From assembly GCA_014377705.1 (NCBI GenBank), contig JACMPC010000103.1, forward strand, positions 1 to 45,655: a stretch of DNA of 45,655 nt. Direction: 5' to 3'. Within the stretch, counting starts at the first letter, position 1. Each line of letters opens with the position of its first letter. A program made the translations under genes and the position numbers. The notes below the pieces were generated by a model. It ran no database searches and was not told the DNA's origin. It saw only the letters and a program-made list of their open reading frames with translations. Source of the DNA: Dermatophilaceae bacterium (GTDB lineage Bacteria; Actinomycetota; Actinomycetes; Actinomycetales; Dermatophilaceae). This document shows positions 26,273 to 33,750 of the stretch, in pieces.

Positions 26273-27580
26273 TCAGATCTCGAGGCCCTCCAGCAGGTCG
26301 GTCACCAGCGCCGCGATCGGGCTGCGCTCACTGCGGGTCAACGTGATGTGGGCGAAGAGCGGGTGTCCCTTGAGCGCCTCGATGACCGCCGCTACCCCGT
26401 CATGGCGACCCACCCGGAGGTTGTCCCGCTGCGCGACATCGTGGGTGAGAACCACCTTGGAGTTCTGGCCGATCCGGGAGAGAACGGTGAGCAGGACGTT
26501 GCGCTCCAGCGACTGCGCCTCGTCCACGATGACGAAGGAGTCATGTAGCGAGCGGCCCCGGATATGGGTCAGGGGCATGACCTCCAGCATCCCCCGGTCC
26601 ATGATCTCCTCGACGACCTCCGTGGAGACCAGCGCCCCGAGGGTGTCGAAGACCGCCTGCCCCCAGGGCCCCATCTTCTCGGTCTCGCTGCCGGGCAGAT
26701 AGCCGAGGTCCTGACCTCCCACGGCGTACAACGGCCTGAAGACGACCACCTTGCGGTGCTGGCGCCGCTCCATGACCGCCTCCAGGCCGGCGCACAACGC
26801 CAGGGCACTCTTGCCGGTGCCGGCCCGCCCGCCGAGGCTGATGATGCCAACATCGGGGTCCATCAGCAGGTCCAGCGCGATCCGCTGCTCGGCGCTGCGA
26901 CCGTGCAGGCCGAACGCGTCCCGGTCGCCGCGCACCAGCCGGACCGTCTTGTCCGGACCCACCCGGCCAAGCCCTCCACCCCGCGGTGACATCAGGATGA
27001 GACCGGTGTGGCACGGCAGGTCGAGCACCTGCTCGCTCTCAAGGCGACCGGTCTCGTACAGCGAGTCCATCTCCTCAACCGAGACGTTGAGCTCATCCAT
27101 CCCGGTCCACCCGCTGTCGATGGCAAACTCGGCGCGGTACTCCTCGGCATCCAGCCCGCACGCCGACGCCTTGACCCGCATCGGCAGGTCCTTGCTGACG
27201 ACCGTCACATCGTGACCGGCCAGGCTCAGGTTTTTGGCGACGGCCAGGATCCGGGTGTCGTTGTCGCCGAGCCGGAAGCCTGCGGGCAGTGACTCCGGGT
27301 CGGTGTGGTTGAGCTCGACCCGCAGCGTCCCCCCGTCCTGACCGACGGGAATGGGTGCGTCCAGGCGCCCCTGCCGGATCCGCATCTCATCGAGCAGCTG
27401 CAGGGCCTGCCGGGCGAAGTAGCCCAGCTCCGGGTGGTGACGCTTGGCCTCGAGCTCGGTCACCACCACCACCGGGAGCACCACCTCGTGCTCGCTGAAG
27501 CGCAGCATCGCCCGCGGGTCGGACAGCAGGACGGAGGTATCCAGCACATACGTCTTCGGGCCATGCTCAACAGTGGCCAT
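26273..27580 (-). CDS. PIN-domain / PhoH-like ATPase
   Basis: A two-domain protein of the PhoH2 type, in which an N-terminal PIN ribonuclease is fused to a C-terminal PhoH ATPase; mycobacterial members act as RNA helicase-nucleases. The 435-residue product has PIN acidic residues at Asp14 (YVLDTSVLL), Glu42/Glu44 (TELEAK) and Asp107/Asp109 (LGDNDTRIL), Walker [11 protein letters not shown] at 250-259, and Walker [12 protein letters not shown], plus [11 protein letters not shown]. The ATG at 27580 has AGGGGAG five bases upstream. A longer frame from 27727 adds 49 Pro/Arg-rich residues and is rejected. The 280-bp gap upstream sets it apart from uppS. Confidence 0.93.
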   Translation of the reverse strand: MATVEHGPKTYVLDTSVLLSDPRAMLRFSEHEVVLPVVVVTELEAKRHHPELGYFARQALQLLDEMRIRQGRLDAPIPVGQDGGTLRVELNHTDPESLPAGFRLGDNDTRILAVAKNLSLAGHDVTVVSKDLPMRVKASACGLDAEEYRAEFAIDSGWTGMDELNVSVEEMDSLYETGRLESEQVLDLPCHTGLILMSPRGGGLGRVGPDKTVRLVRGDRDAFGLHGRSAEQRIALDLLMDPDVGIISLGGRAGTGKSALALCAGLEAVMERRQHRKVVVFRPLYAVGGQDLGYLPGSETEKMGPWGQAVFDTLGALVSTEVVEEIMDRGMLEVMPLTHIRGRSLHDSFVIVDEAQSLERNVLLTVLSRIGQNSKVVLTHDVAQRDNLRVGRHDGVAAVIEALKGHPLFAHITLTRSERSPIAALVTDLLEGLEI

Positions 27581-27860
27581 TGCGACTCCCCTGCGCACAG
27601 CACGTACCGGCTGCACGTCTACTCGCGGACGAGGTGCCAGGACCGTGCCCCCATCAGACGGTGGGGCCGGTACCGGCCCTCCGTCCGGAGCTGAGATCGC
27701 TCCATATGGCGGGCCTCCCGAACGCATGACGGGTGCCTTGCGTCACTGCAGAGGCTAAGCCTTCGACCCGGCGGCTGTCACCACATCTGCGCCGACACGC
27801 ACGATGTCAACCAACGATTCGTCTGCCGTTGTCCTGCCCCGTGTGTCCTGAGCCTGGCGG
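27581..27860. other. 280-bp intergenic region between uppS and the PhoH gene
   Basis: No gene was identified here. On the minus strand a consensus-like TTGACA lies at 27805-27810, but no good -10 stands 16-18 bp from it. Otherwise only the PhoH ribosome-binding site near 27586-27592 can be assigned. It presumably holds the PhoH promoter. Confidence 0.4.
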
Positions 27861-28622
27861 CTAGCAGCCATAGCGTCGCTCGCGCTCGGCGTAGGCCCGC
27901 AAAGCCCGCAGGAAGTCGACCCTCCGGAAGTCCGGCCAGTAGGCCTCACAGAAGTAGAACTCGCTGTGCGCGCTCTGCCAGAGCATGAAACCTCCGAGCC
28001 GCTGCTCGCCCGAGGTGCGAATCACCAGGTCGGGATCGGGCTGTCCCTTGGTGTAGAGGTGGTCAGCGATGTGCTCGACGTCAAAGACCTCGGCGAGCTC
28101 CTCGATCGAGGTGCCCTTGGCCGCGTGCTCCAGCAGCATCGCGCGGACGGCATCGGCGATCTCGCGACGGCCACCGTAGCCGACCGCGACGTTGACGATC
28201 ATGGCGTCGACGTCGCGGGTCGAATCCGCCGCGTCTTTCAGGCAGCGCGCCGTCTCCGGAGGCAGAAGGTCAAGTGCCCCAACGGGATTCAGCTGCCAGC
28301 GCCTGGAGGCGGCAAGCTCCGTGACAACGCGCTCGATGATCGCCAGCAATGGCTCCAGCTCTTTGGCCGGACGGTTGAGGTTGTCGGTCGAGAGCAGCCA
28401 GAGGGTGACCACCTCGACGCCGGCCTCCTCGCACCATTCCAGCAGCGGCGAGATGTTGTCGGCGCCCGCCTGATGGCCCTGTGCGGTGTTGGCGCCGTTG
28501 GCCTTGGCCCATCTGCGGTTGCCGTCGAGCATGACCCCGACGTGACGTGGCACCCGTTGCTGGCGCAGAGATGCAGCGAGCCGACGCTCGTAGGCGCCAA
28601 GCAGCACGTCACGCAGCCCCAC
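27861..28622 (-). CDS. uppS: cis-prenyltransferase (isoprenyl transferase, UppS family)
   Basis: Condenses isopentenyl diphosphate with an allylic diphosphate to build cis-polyprenyl or short Z-prenyl carriers for wall synthesis. The 253-residue product has the catalytic Asp33 in GVMLDGNRRWA, the WLLSTDNLNRP motif and the C-terminal RTSGEQRLGGFMLWQS followed by EFYFCEAYWPDF. The GTG at 28622 has a strong GGAGGAGG six bases upstream; 27 in-frame residues before it are not conserved. In M. tuberculosis the homologue in this neighbourhood (Rv1086) makes short Z,E-farnesyl diphosphate, so chain length here is uncertain. Confidence 0.93.
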   Translation of the reverse strand: MGLRDVLLGAYERRLAASLRQQRVPRHVGVMLDGNRRWAKANGANTAQGHQAGADNISPLLEWCEEAGVEVVTLWLLSTDNLNRPAKELEPLLAIIERVVTELAASRRWQLNPVGALDLLPPETARCLKDAADSTRDVDAMIVNVAVGYGGRREIADAVRAMLLEHAAKGTSIEELAEVFDVEHIADHLYTKGQPDPDLVIRTSGEQRLGGFMLWQSAHSEFYFCEAYWPDFRRVDFLRALRAYAERERRYGC

Positions 28623-28703
28623 GGCAAGCCTCCTCCATCTCTGGACTTCAACGTTACTCCGAGTCCCTGTGCCCCCCGGCGAGGTCCGAGCGACCTGCAT
28701 CAC

Positions 28704-28743
28704 AAGTTACGCATGAGTAACTTACGGTTCCGTAGGTTATGCT
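28704..28743 (+). promoter_or_regulatory. hemolysin III promoter with two tandem operator-like palindromes
   Basis: AAGTTAC and GTAACTT flank six bases at 28704-28723. The perfect palindrome TACGGTTCCGTA follows directly at 28723-28734, and a -10-like TATGCT lies at 28738-28743. The second palindrome therefore sits in the -35/-10 spacer. Transcription predicted seven bases after the -10 would start on the ATG at 28751, so the mRNA is probably leaderless. The ACGG-CCGT symmetry suggests a TetR-type repressor; none is encoded nearby. Confidence 0.65.
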
Positions 28744-28750
28744 TGAACTC

Positions 28751-29458
28751 ATGAGCTCCACACCCCCCCTGCCCGATCGCAGCCCACTGGTCGCGGCAGT
28801 CGCCGCAGTCTCCGCGGTCAAGCCCAAGCTGCGCGGCTGGATTCACGCGGGAAGCTTCCCACTGGTGCTGGCAGCCGGCATCGTCCTGGTCGCCCTCGCC
28901 CCGGAGGGCAAAGCCCGCATCGGCTCCATCATCTTCGCCGTCACGGCCGCCATGCTGTTCGGAACCTCAGCGGTCTATCACCGCGGCACCTGGTCCGATT
29001 CGGTCCGGGGCACGCTGAAGCGGATGGACCACTCCAACATCTTCCTGATCATCGCCGGCACCTACACGCCCTTCGCGCTGCTGCTGCTGCCTCCGACCCA
29101 GACCCGCAACCTGCTCCTGATCGCCTGGATCGGAGCCATCGCCGGGGTGCTGTTCCGAGTCTTCTGGGTCGGCGCCCCGCGCTGGCTCTACACGCCCATC
29201 TACGTCGCACTCGGCTGGGTCGCAGTGTTCTATCTCAAACCGCTGTATGAGGCCGGCGGCGCAGCCGTTGTCATCCTGATCGCGGTGGGTGGCCTGCTCT
29301 ACACCCTCGGCGCCGTCGTCTACGGGACCAAGCGGCCCAACCCCTCACCGCGATGGTTCGGCTTCCACGAGATCTTCCACGTGCTGACCGTCGCCGCGTT
29401 CGTCGTGCACTACATCGCGGTGTCCATGGCGGTCTACGCGGCCGGGCCCATGACCTGA
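28751..29458 (+). CDS. trhA: hemolysin III family membrane protein (PAQR/TrhA type)
   Basis: A seven-helix membrane protein of the hemolysin III group; the bacillary homologue affects membrane fatty acid homeostasis. The 235-residue product has the family signatures GTSAVYHRGTW, RMDHSNIFLIIAGTYTPF and, near the end, FGFHEIFHVLTVAAFVVHY. These supply the conserved Ser, His, Asp and His-x3-His metal ligands. I chose the ATG at 28751 rather than 28739 because of the upstream -10 and leaderless geometry. It lies between uppS (divergent) and the mca operon (convergent), as in mycobacteria. Confidence 0.92.
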   Translation: MSSTPPLPDRSPLVAAVAAVSAVKPKLRGWIHAGSFPLVLAAGIVLVALAPEGKARIGSIIFAVTAAMLFGTSAVYHRGTWSDSVRGTLKRMDHSNIFLIIAGTYTPFALLLLPPTQTRNLLLIAWIGAIAGVLFRVFWVGAPRWLYTPIYVALGWVAVFYLKPLYEAGGAAVVILIAVGGLLYTLGAVVYGTKRPNPSPRWFGFHEIFHVLTVAAFVVHYIAVSMAVYAAGPMT

Positions 29459-29468
29459 GCGGTCAGCC

Positions 29469-29726
29469 TCAGTCTGGACGGTTCGGTGAGTCACCCCGCT
29501 GGTCCTGGGAATCGGGCGCTTCCTGAAAAGGTGTCTCGGTGGCCTCGGTGGCCTCGGTGGTAGCACCGGTATCGGTGTTACCGGTGGCCTCCCGCTCCTC
29601 ACGATAGGCCAGCCGTCGCAGCCGGCCGTTCATGTTGCGCATCAGGAAGTACAGGGCCACGGCGAGCAGGAAGAAGGCCAGGAAGCCGCCCAGCCCCGCG
29701 GTCACATCAACGCTCTCAGGATTCAT
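29469..29726 (-). CDS. small membrane protein downstream of mca
   Basis: An 85-residue protein with one transmembrane segment at about residues 13-28 (GGFLAFFLLAVALYFLM). A short basic stretch follows, and then an acidic, Thr/Glu-rich disordered tail that includes a 9-bp codon repeat (TEATEAT). Its ATG overlaps the mca stop by four bases, so it is co-translated with mca. A small membrane protein next to mca also occurs in mycobacteria (Rv1083 position). Its function is unknown; the coupling suggests a link to Mca or membrane placement, but this is only inference. Confidence 0.85.
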   Translation of the reverse strand: MNPESVDVTAGLGGFLAFFLLAVALYFLMRNMNGRLRRLAYREEREATGNTDTGATTEATEATETPFQEAPDSQDQRGDSPNRPD

Positions 29727-30658
29727 CGGGCCTCTTTCCGTCCGTCATAGGCGATGGGCAGGTCGCCAGATATCGCCAGGGCGCTTGCCCGTTCGGGGGC
29801 GCCAAGTCCTTCAAACAGGTCCGACTCCTCCGGCTCGATCGGCACAAAGGACACTGCCGCCTCGAAGTCCTCGGTGGGCCAGATCTCCTTCTGCATCGCC
29901 ATCGGCACGGTGAACCAGGTGCCGTCGGGGTCGACCTGGGTGGCGTGGGCCAGCAGCGCCTGGTCACGCTGCTCGAAGTAGTCGGCGCACTCGACCCTGG
30001 TCGTGATGGTGCGCTCGCCGCGGTCCTCCCAGCGCGAGATCCACTCCCCGTACGGGGACTCGAGCCCGGCCGCCTCCATCGCGTCGTGGTAGGACATGAT
30101 CCGAGCCTTGGTCAGCGTCTGGTTGTAGTAGATCTTGAGGGGCTGCCAGGGCGGGCCGGCCTGACGGTAGGCGCCCGGGTCACCCGCGGCCGCAAACGCG
30201 GACATCGACACCGTGTGACACATGATGTGGTCCGGGTGGGGGTAGCCGCCCTTCTCGTCATACGTCGTCATCACATGGGGCCTGAAGTCCCGGATGACCC
30301 GGACCAGCGCCTCGGTCGTCACCTCGAGCGGCTCGAGGGCGAAGCAGCCCTCGGGCAGGGGCGGCAACGGGTCACCCTCGGGAAGGCCGGAGTCCACGAA
30401 ACCCAGCCAGGTGTGCTGAACGCCGAGGATCCGCTGGGCCTGGGCCATCTCGCGACGACGAACCTCGGGCAGGTTGCGCAGGATCTCGGGGTCGTTCTTC
30501 AGCGCCGGGTTGAGCACGTCGCCGCGCTCCCCGTCCGTGCAGGAGACCACCAGCACCTCGACGCCGTGGGCGACATACTTGGCCATGGTGGCCGCGCCCT
30601 TGCTCGACTCGTCATCGGGGTGCGCATGCACCGCCATGAGTCGCAGTCCTTGCTTCAC
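29723..30658 (-). CDS. mca: mycothiol S-conjugate amidase
   Basis: Hydrolyses mycothiol S-conjugates to release mercapturic acids, the actinobacterial detoxification route. The 311-residue product starts MKQGLRLMAVHAHPDDESSKG, with the zinc-binding His13-x2-Asp16 of the LmbE/MshB fold. It has CTDGERGDVLNP, TYDEKGGYPHPDHIMCH with the third zinc ligand, and YYNQTLTKARI, which is closer to Mca than MshB. Its length is typical. The divergent partner is a DUF4307 gene followed by greA, and its own operon continues into the small membrane protein. Confidence 0.95.
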   Translation of the reverse strand: MKQGLRLMAVHAHPDDESSKGAATMAKYVAHGVEVLVVSCTDGERGDVLNPALKNDPEILRNLPEVRRREMAQAQRILGVQHTWLGFVDSGLPEGDPLPPLPEGCFALEPLEVTTEALVRVIRDFRPHVMTTYDEKGGYPHPDHIMCHTVSMSAFAAAGDPGAYRQAGPPWQPLKIYYNQTLTKARIMSYHDAMEAAGLESPYGEWISRWEDRGERTITTRVECADYFEQRDQALLAHATQVDPDGTWFTVPMAMQKEIWPTEDFEAAVSFVPIEPEESDLFEGLGAPERASALAISGDLPIAYDGRKEAR

Positions 30659-30789
30659 ATGTGCTCCCGCTCACCGTCGTACCGGACATTCGCCGTGGTA
30701 CCAGACTATGGTCCATTACCGAACCCTTCGCTGGTTCAAACCCTCATCCTCTCACCCACCGGCGAACACCCCCCGAAAGGTCGTGGCCC

Positions 30790-31155
30790 GTGCTGATCCC
30801 CCGCCCCGCCCCAGGCGCAGCCAAGTGGTGGGCCACCGCCACCATCGGTATTCTGCTGGGCTGCGCCATGGCCGTCTGGTTCGGGCTGGCGTCCACGGTG
30901 GGCCATCCGAGCTGGACCGTCCAGGGCTATCGCGTCGTTGATGACCGGACCGTGGACGTGACCTATCTCGTCAGCCGGCCGACCGGCAGCGACGTCATGT
31001 GCGTGGTCCGCGCCATGGACCGGAGCTTCGGGACGGTGGGACTGGTCGAGGTGCGCGTGCCGGCTTCAGACACCACGTCAGTGCAACGCACCACACGGGT
31101 TCGCACGACGGCCCGCGCTGTCACCGGCGTGGTCAAGTCCTGCGCCATCGCCTGA
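30790..31155 (+). CDS. DUF4307 membrane-anchored protein
   Basis: A 121-residue actinobacterial protein of unknown function. It has one transmembrane segment at about residues 16-33 (ATIGILLGCAMAVWFGLA) and an extracytoplasmic beta-rich domain with VQGYRVVDDRTVDVTYLVSRP and DVMCVVRAMDRSFGTVG, typical of DUF4307. The GTG at 30790 has GAAAGG nine bases upstream; longer in-frame extension overlaps the mca promoter. It sits between mca (divergent) and greA, the same order as Rv1081c in M. tuberculosis, where its role is also unknown. Confidence 0.85.
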   Translation: MLIPRPAPGAAKWWATATIGILLGCAMAVWFGLASTVGHPSWTVQGYRVVDDRTVDVTYLVSRPTGSDVMCVVRAMDRSFGTVGLVEVRVPASDTTSVQRTTRVRTTARAVTGVVKSCAIA

Positions 31156-31322
31156 GCAGGAACTATCCCCGCCCAGGCGAAAGATTGCTACGCTTGGCCC
31201 CATCACACCAGGGTCTGGCCTCTTTCGATCATGAGATCGAGAGTCCGGACCCGCTTATTTGGCCCACGGCATACCGCTGATCTGGCGAGTCGTTGGCAAC
31301 CCCGGACACCAAGGAGCTAGAC

Positions 31323-31817
31323 GTGACTGACACCGCAACGCCTGCTGCGAGTTACCTCACCCAGGAGGCCTACGACCGGCTCAAGGGCGAGTTGACCCAG
31401 CTCTCGGGTGAAGGCCGCTCCGACATCTCCAAGAAGATCGAGTCGGCCCGTGACGAGGGAGACCTGAAAGAGAACGGCGGCTACCACGCAGCCAAGGAGG
31501 AACAGGGCAAGATGGAGGCCCGGATCCGCCAGCTGACCCAGCTCCTGGAGAACGCCATCGTCGGGCACGCCCCCGCGGATGACGGCATCGTCGAACCCGG
31601 GATGGTGGTCACGGTCGAGGTGCTCGGCGACAAGCTGGTGTTTCTGCTCGGCAGCCGCGAGATCGCTGAGAACTCCGATCTCGAGGTCTACAGCGAGAAG
31701 TCGCCGCTGGGCAAGTCCATCCTCGACCTCAAGTCCGGCGACGTGACCAGCTTCCGCGCGCCCAACGGCAAGGACATCAAGGTCAAGGTCCTGGACGCCA
31801 AACCGTTTGTCGACTGA
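31323..31817 (+). CDS. greA: transcription elongation factor GreA
   Basis: Enters the RNA polymerase secondary channel and stimulates cleavage of backtracked RNA. The 164-residue product has an N-terminal coiled coil (about 10-85) with the acidic-tip region ARDEGDLKENGGYHAAKEEQ. Its C-terminal FKBP-like domain contains the family pattern SEKSPLGKSILDLKSGD. I chose the GTG at 31323 because AAGGAG lies six bases upstream. A possible -10 (TACGCT, 31189-31194) suggests its own promoter in the 167-bp gap after DUF4307, giving a leader of about 120 nt. Confidence 0.96.
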   Translation: MTDTATPAASYLTQEAYDRLKGELTQLSGEGRSDISKKIESARDEGDLKENGGYHAAKEEQGKMEARIRQLTQLLENAIVGHAPADDGIVEPGMVVTVEVLGDKLVFLLGSREIAENSDLEVYSEKSPLGKSILDLKSGDVTSFRAPNGKDIKVKVLDAKPFVD

Positions 31818-31835
31818 GTCCGTCTTTCAGGTGAG

Positions 31836-32299
31836 TCATCGTCTGACCGAGCGATGGAACTGCCGGGTCGTCAGCGGGACGAGGACGACCACGATGGCCA
31901 CGGACCACAGCAGCGTGTAGGTCGTCGGGTGTTGCAGCGCCCAGCTGTCCGGACGCGGCGTGCCCGGCGGAATGTTGCCGAAGAGCCGGCGCGCGTGACT
32001 GCCGAGATGGGGTTCCACAGGGCGAACGTCTGCAACGTGCCGAACAGCATGCTGATAGGCACGAACGTATTGGCCACGAACGTCAGCGGGAACGCGTCGT
32101 TCGTCGTCATCTTGTTGAGGACATCCGGGAGCGTGCGCCCGAACAGCACGGCCGACGGCGAGATCGGCAACGACCTGAACCTGTCGATGATCCCCGTCTG
32201 GATGTCCTCGGCGGGCCCCGCACCTGTGGTGGTTGCACCGATGCGCACCGCCGTGGTCTTGCCGGCACCGTGAAGCCCCAGAAGGCAGCGCATCCTCAC
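31836..32299 (-). pseudogene. collapsed ABC-2 drug-exporter relic (ATPase and permease fragments fused)
   Basis: A 464-bp remnant joining pieces of two genes of a DrrA/DrrB-like exporter. The first codons give the ATPase Walker A region (LLGLHGAGKTTAVRIGATT). The same frame then enters permease sequence (GIIDRFRSLPISPSAVLFGRTLPDV), skips the middle of the permease, and resumes with FVANTFVPISMLFGTLQTFALWNPISAV. Near 31986-31996 the reading must change frame to give RRLFGNIPPGTPRP, HPTTYTLLWSVAIVVVLVPL and the basic C-terminus. Most of both proteins is missing, so it cannot function. It lies between greA and glmL on the strand opposite to greA. Confidence 0.82.
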
Positions 32300-32353
32300 T
32301 CACCAGGCGGGCCAACGCCTTGTTGCCACCCCTGCAGGCTACCTGCGCCGGCT

Positions 32354-33733
32354 TCAGCGAGGGTGCAGAGTCTGCGTGGCAAGTACCTGGGCGGCCACCC
32401 TGGCCGCCACCTCGGGCCCCTGGCCGGCCGCGTCGGTCAGCAGCCCCACGGCAAACAGCAGGTATGCCGTGTCAACCGTGGTGCGCGCGTGGGTCGGGAC
32501 CTTCCAGCCACCGCCGACATCGGTGGTGACAGCTCGCAGTACCTCGTCCTGCATGGCCTCGGGGCTGTGCCGCAGGAACCCGCCGGAGCCGATGACGTGT
32601 GCCAGCTGCGCGAGCGGGCGGGCCGGGTCCCCGGGCTGCGGGGCGCGGGCGTGACGCCGCACGGCAGTGAGCGCAGCCACCTTCGCCAGGGTCAGGTCGA
32701 GCTCGACCTCGGCGTCGCTCTGCGGAAGGCGGGTCGGGTCGGCCTCGACGCCGGCCGCCCAGATCTGAAGACGTTCGAGCTCAGGTCCGGACAGCAGCTT
32801 CTCGACCGCGGCGGCCGCCGTGGCGCCATGGGCGTTCCAGCGCATCCCGAGGTCGCCCTCGACGGTCCGGGCATGCCAGAGCGGGGCGACGACCTCCTTG
32901 CGCAGCACCGCGTCCTCACCCTCGGGGCTGATCACCGAGTAGACGTCGGTGGTGGCCCCGCCGATGTCGAAGACCAGCATGTCCCCGGCGGTGACGGCCG
33001 CCAGCGTCTCGACCCCGCGCAGCATCGCGTCAGGGGTCGCGGCCCGGACCATCGCGGCGAACTGCGGGCCCTTGGACAGGTGCTTGCCCCCGATGACGTG
33101 GCGCAGGAACATCTCGCGAATGGCGCCGCGGGCACCATCAGGATTGATCACGCCGATCTGCGGGAGCACGTTGTCGGTCAGGATGAAGCGCCTGCCGGTC
33201 GACTCCAGGACGAGCGCCACCTCGGCGCGGGCCTCGATGTTCCCGGCGACCACGATCGGGGCGCCGATCCGGGCCTTGGCCAGCCGGGACCCGTTGTGAA
33301 GCAACACCTCTGCGTTGCCGCCGTCGGTCCCGCCGACCAGCAGGATGACGTCGGGCCGGGCGGCTCGCAGGTCCGCCACCTGCGCTGTGGTCATGGGCCC
33401 CGCGGCGACGTGCACGATCTTGGCCCCGGCGCTCAGCCCGACCCGGTGGCCCGCCTCAGCTGTGACGGAGCGCTCGTAGCCGACCACTGCCAGACGCAGG
33501 CCACCCCCCGCGCTGGAGCAGGCCAGGACCTCGTCCGCGGGCGGGAACCCGGCAACGGCCAGGACCTCGCAGATGGACCGGTAGCCGTCCAGGACGTCGG
33601 TGCTGATGGTGGTCGGCACCGACGCGGAGGCGAGCAGGACGCCGTCCTTCGCGCCGCCGGTGTCGAGCAGGACGGCCTTGGTGAAGGTCGAGCCGAAGTC
33701 AACACACAGGATCCGCGTCGCTGGCGTAGCCAC
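32354..33733 (-). CDS. glmL: glutamate mutase L / MutL-family actin-like ATPase (orphan)
   Basis: GlmL (MutL) proteins have an actin/Hsp70-like ATPase fold and accompany adenosylcobalamin-dependent aminomutases such as glutamate mutase; a chaperone or reactivation role is suspected. The 459-residue product has phosphate-1 motif ILCVDFGSTFTKAVLLD, the GGTDGGN loop in VILLVGGTDGGNAEVLLHN, VVAGNIEAR, and phosphate-2 motif MLVFDIGGATTDVYSV, with VIGSGGFLRH as the adenosine motif. No mutase subunit (glmS/glmE-type, oraS/oraE) is encoded in the window. Its stop lies 54 bp from the ABC relic, and metB follows on the other side. The actual partner is unknown. Confidence 0.88.
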   Translation of the reverse strand: MATPATRILCVDFGSTFTKAVLLDTGGAKDGVLLASASVPTTISTDVLDGYRSICEVLAVAGFPPADEVLACSSAGGGLRLAVVGYERSVTAEAGHRVGLSAGAKIVHVAAGPMTTAQVADLRAARPDVILLVGGTDGGNAEVLLHNGSRLAKARIGAPIVVAGNIEARAEVALVLESTGRRFILTDNVLPQIGVINPDGARGAIREMFLRHVIGGKHLSKGPQFAAMVRAATPDAMLRGVETLAAVTAGDMLVFDIGGATTDVYSVISPEGEDAVLRKEVVAPLWHARTVEGDLGMRWNAHGATAAAAVEKLLSGPELERLQIWAAGVEADPTRLPQSDAEVELDLTLAKVAALTAVRRHARAPQPGDPARPLAQLAHVIGSGGFLRHSPEAMQDEVLRAVTTDVGGGWKVPTHARTTVDTAYLLFAVGLLTDAAGQGPEVAARVAAQVLATQTLHPR

Positions 33734-33750
33734 GAGAGGCAGTATGGCGC

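Noticed and set aside
27755-27949. Small minus-strand frame across the uppS 3' end into the gap
   Set aside because: It overlaps uppS out of frame and has mixed third-position bias; no family resemblance.
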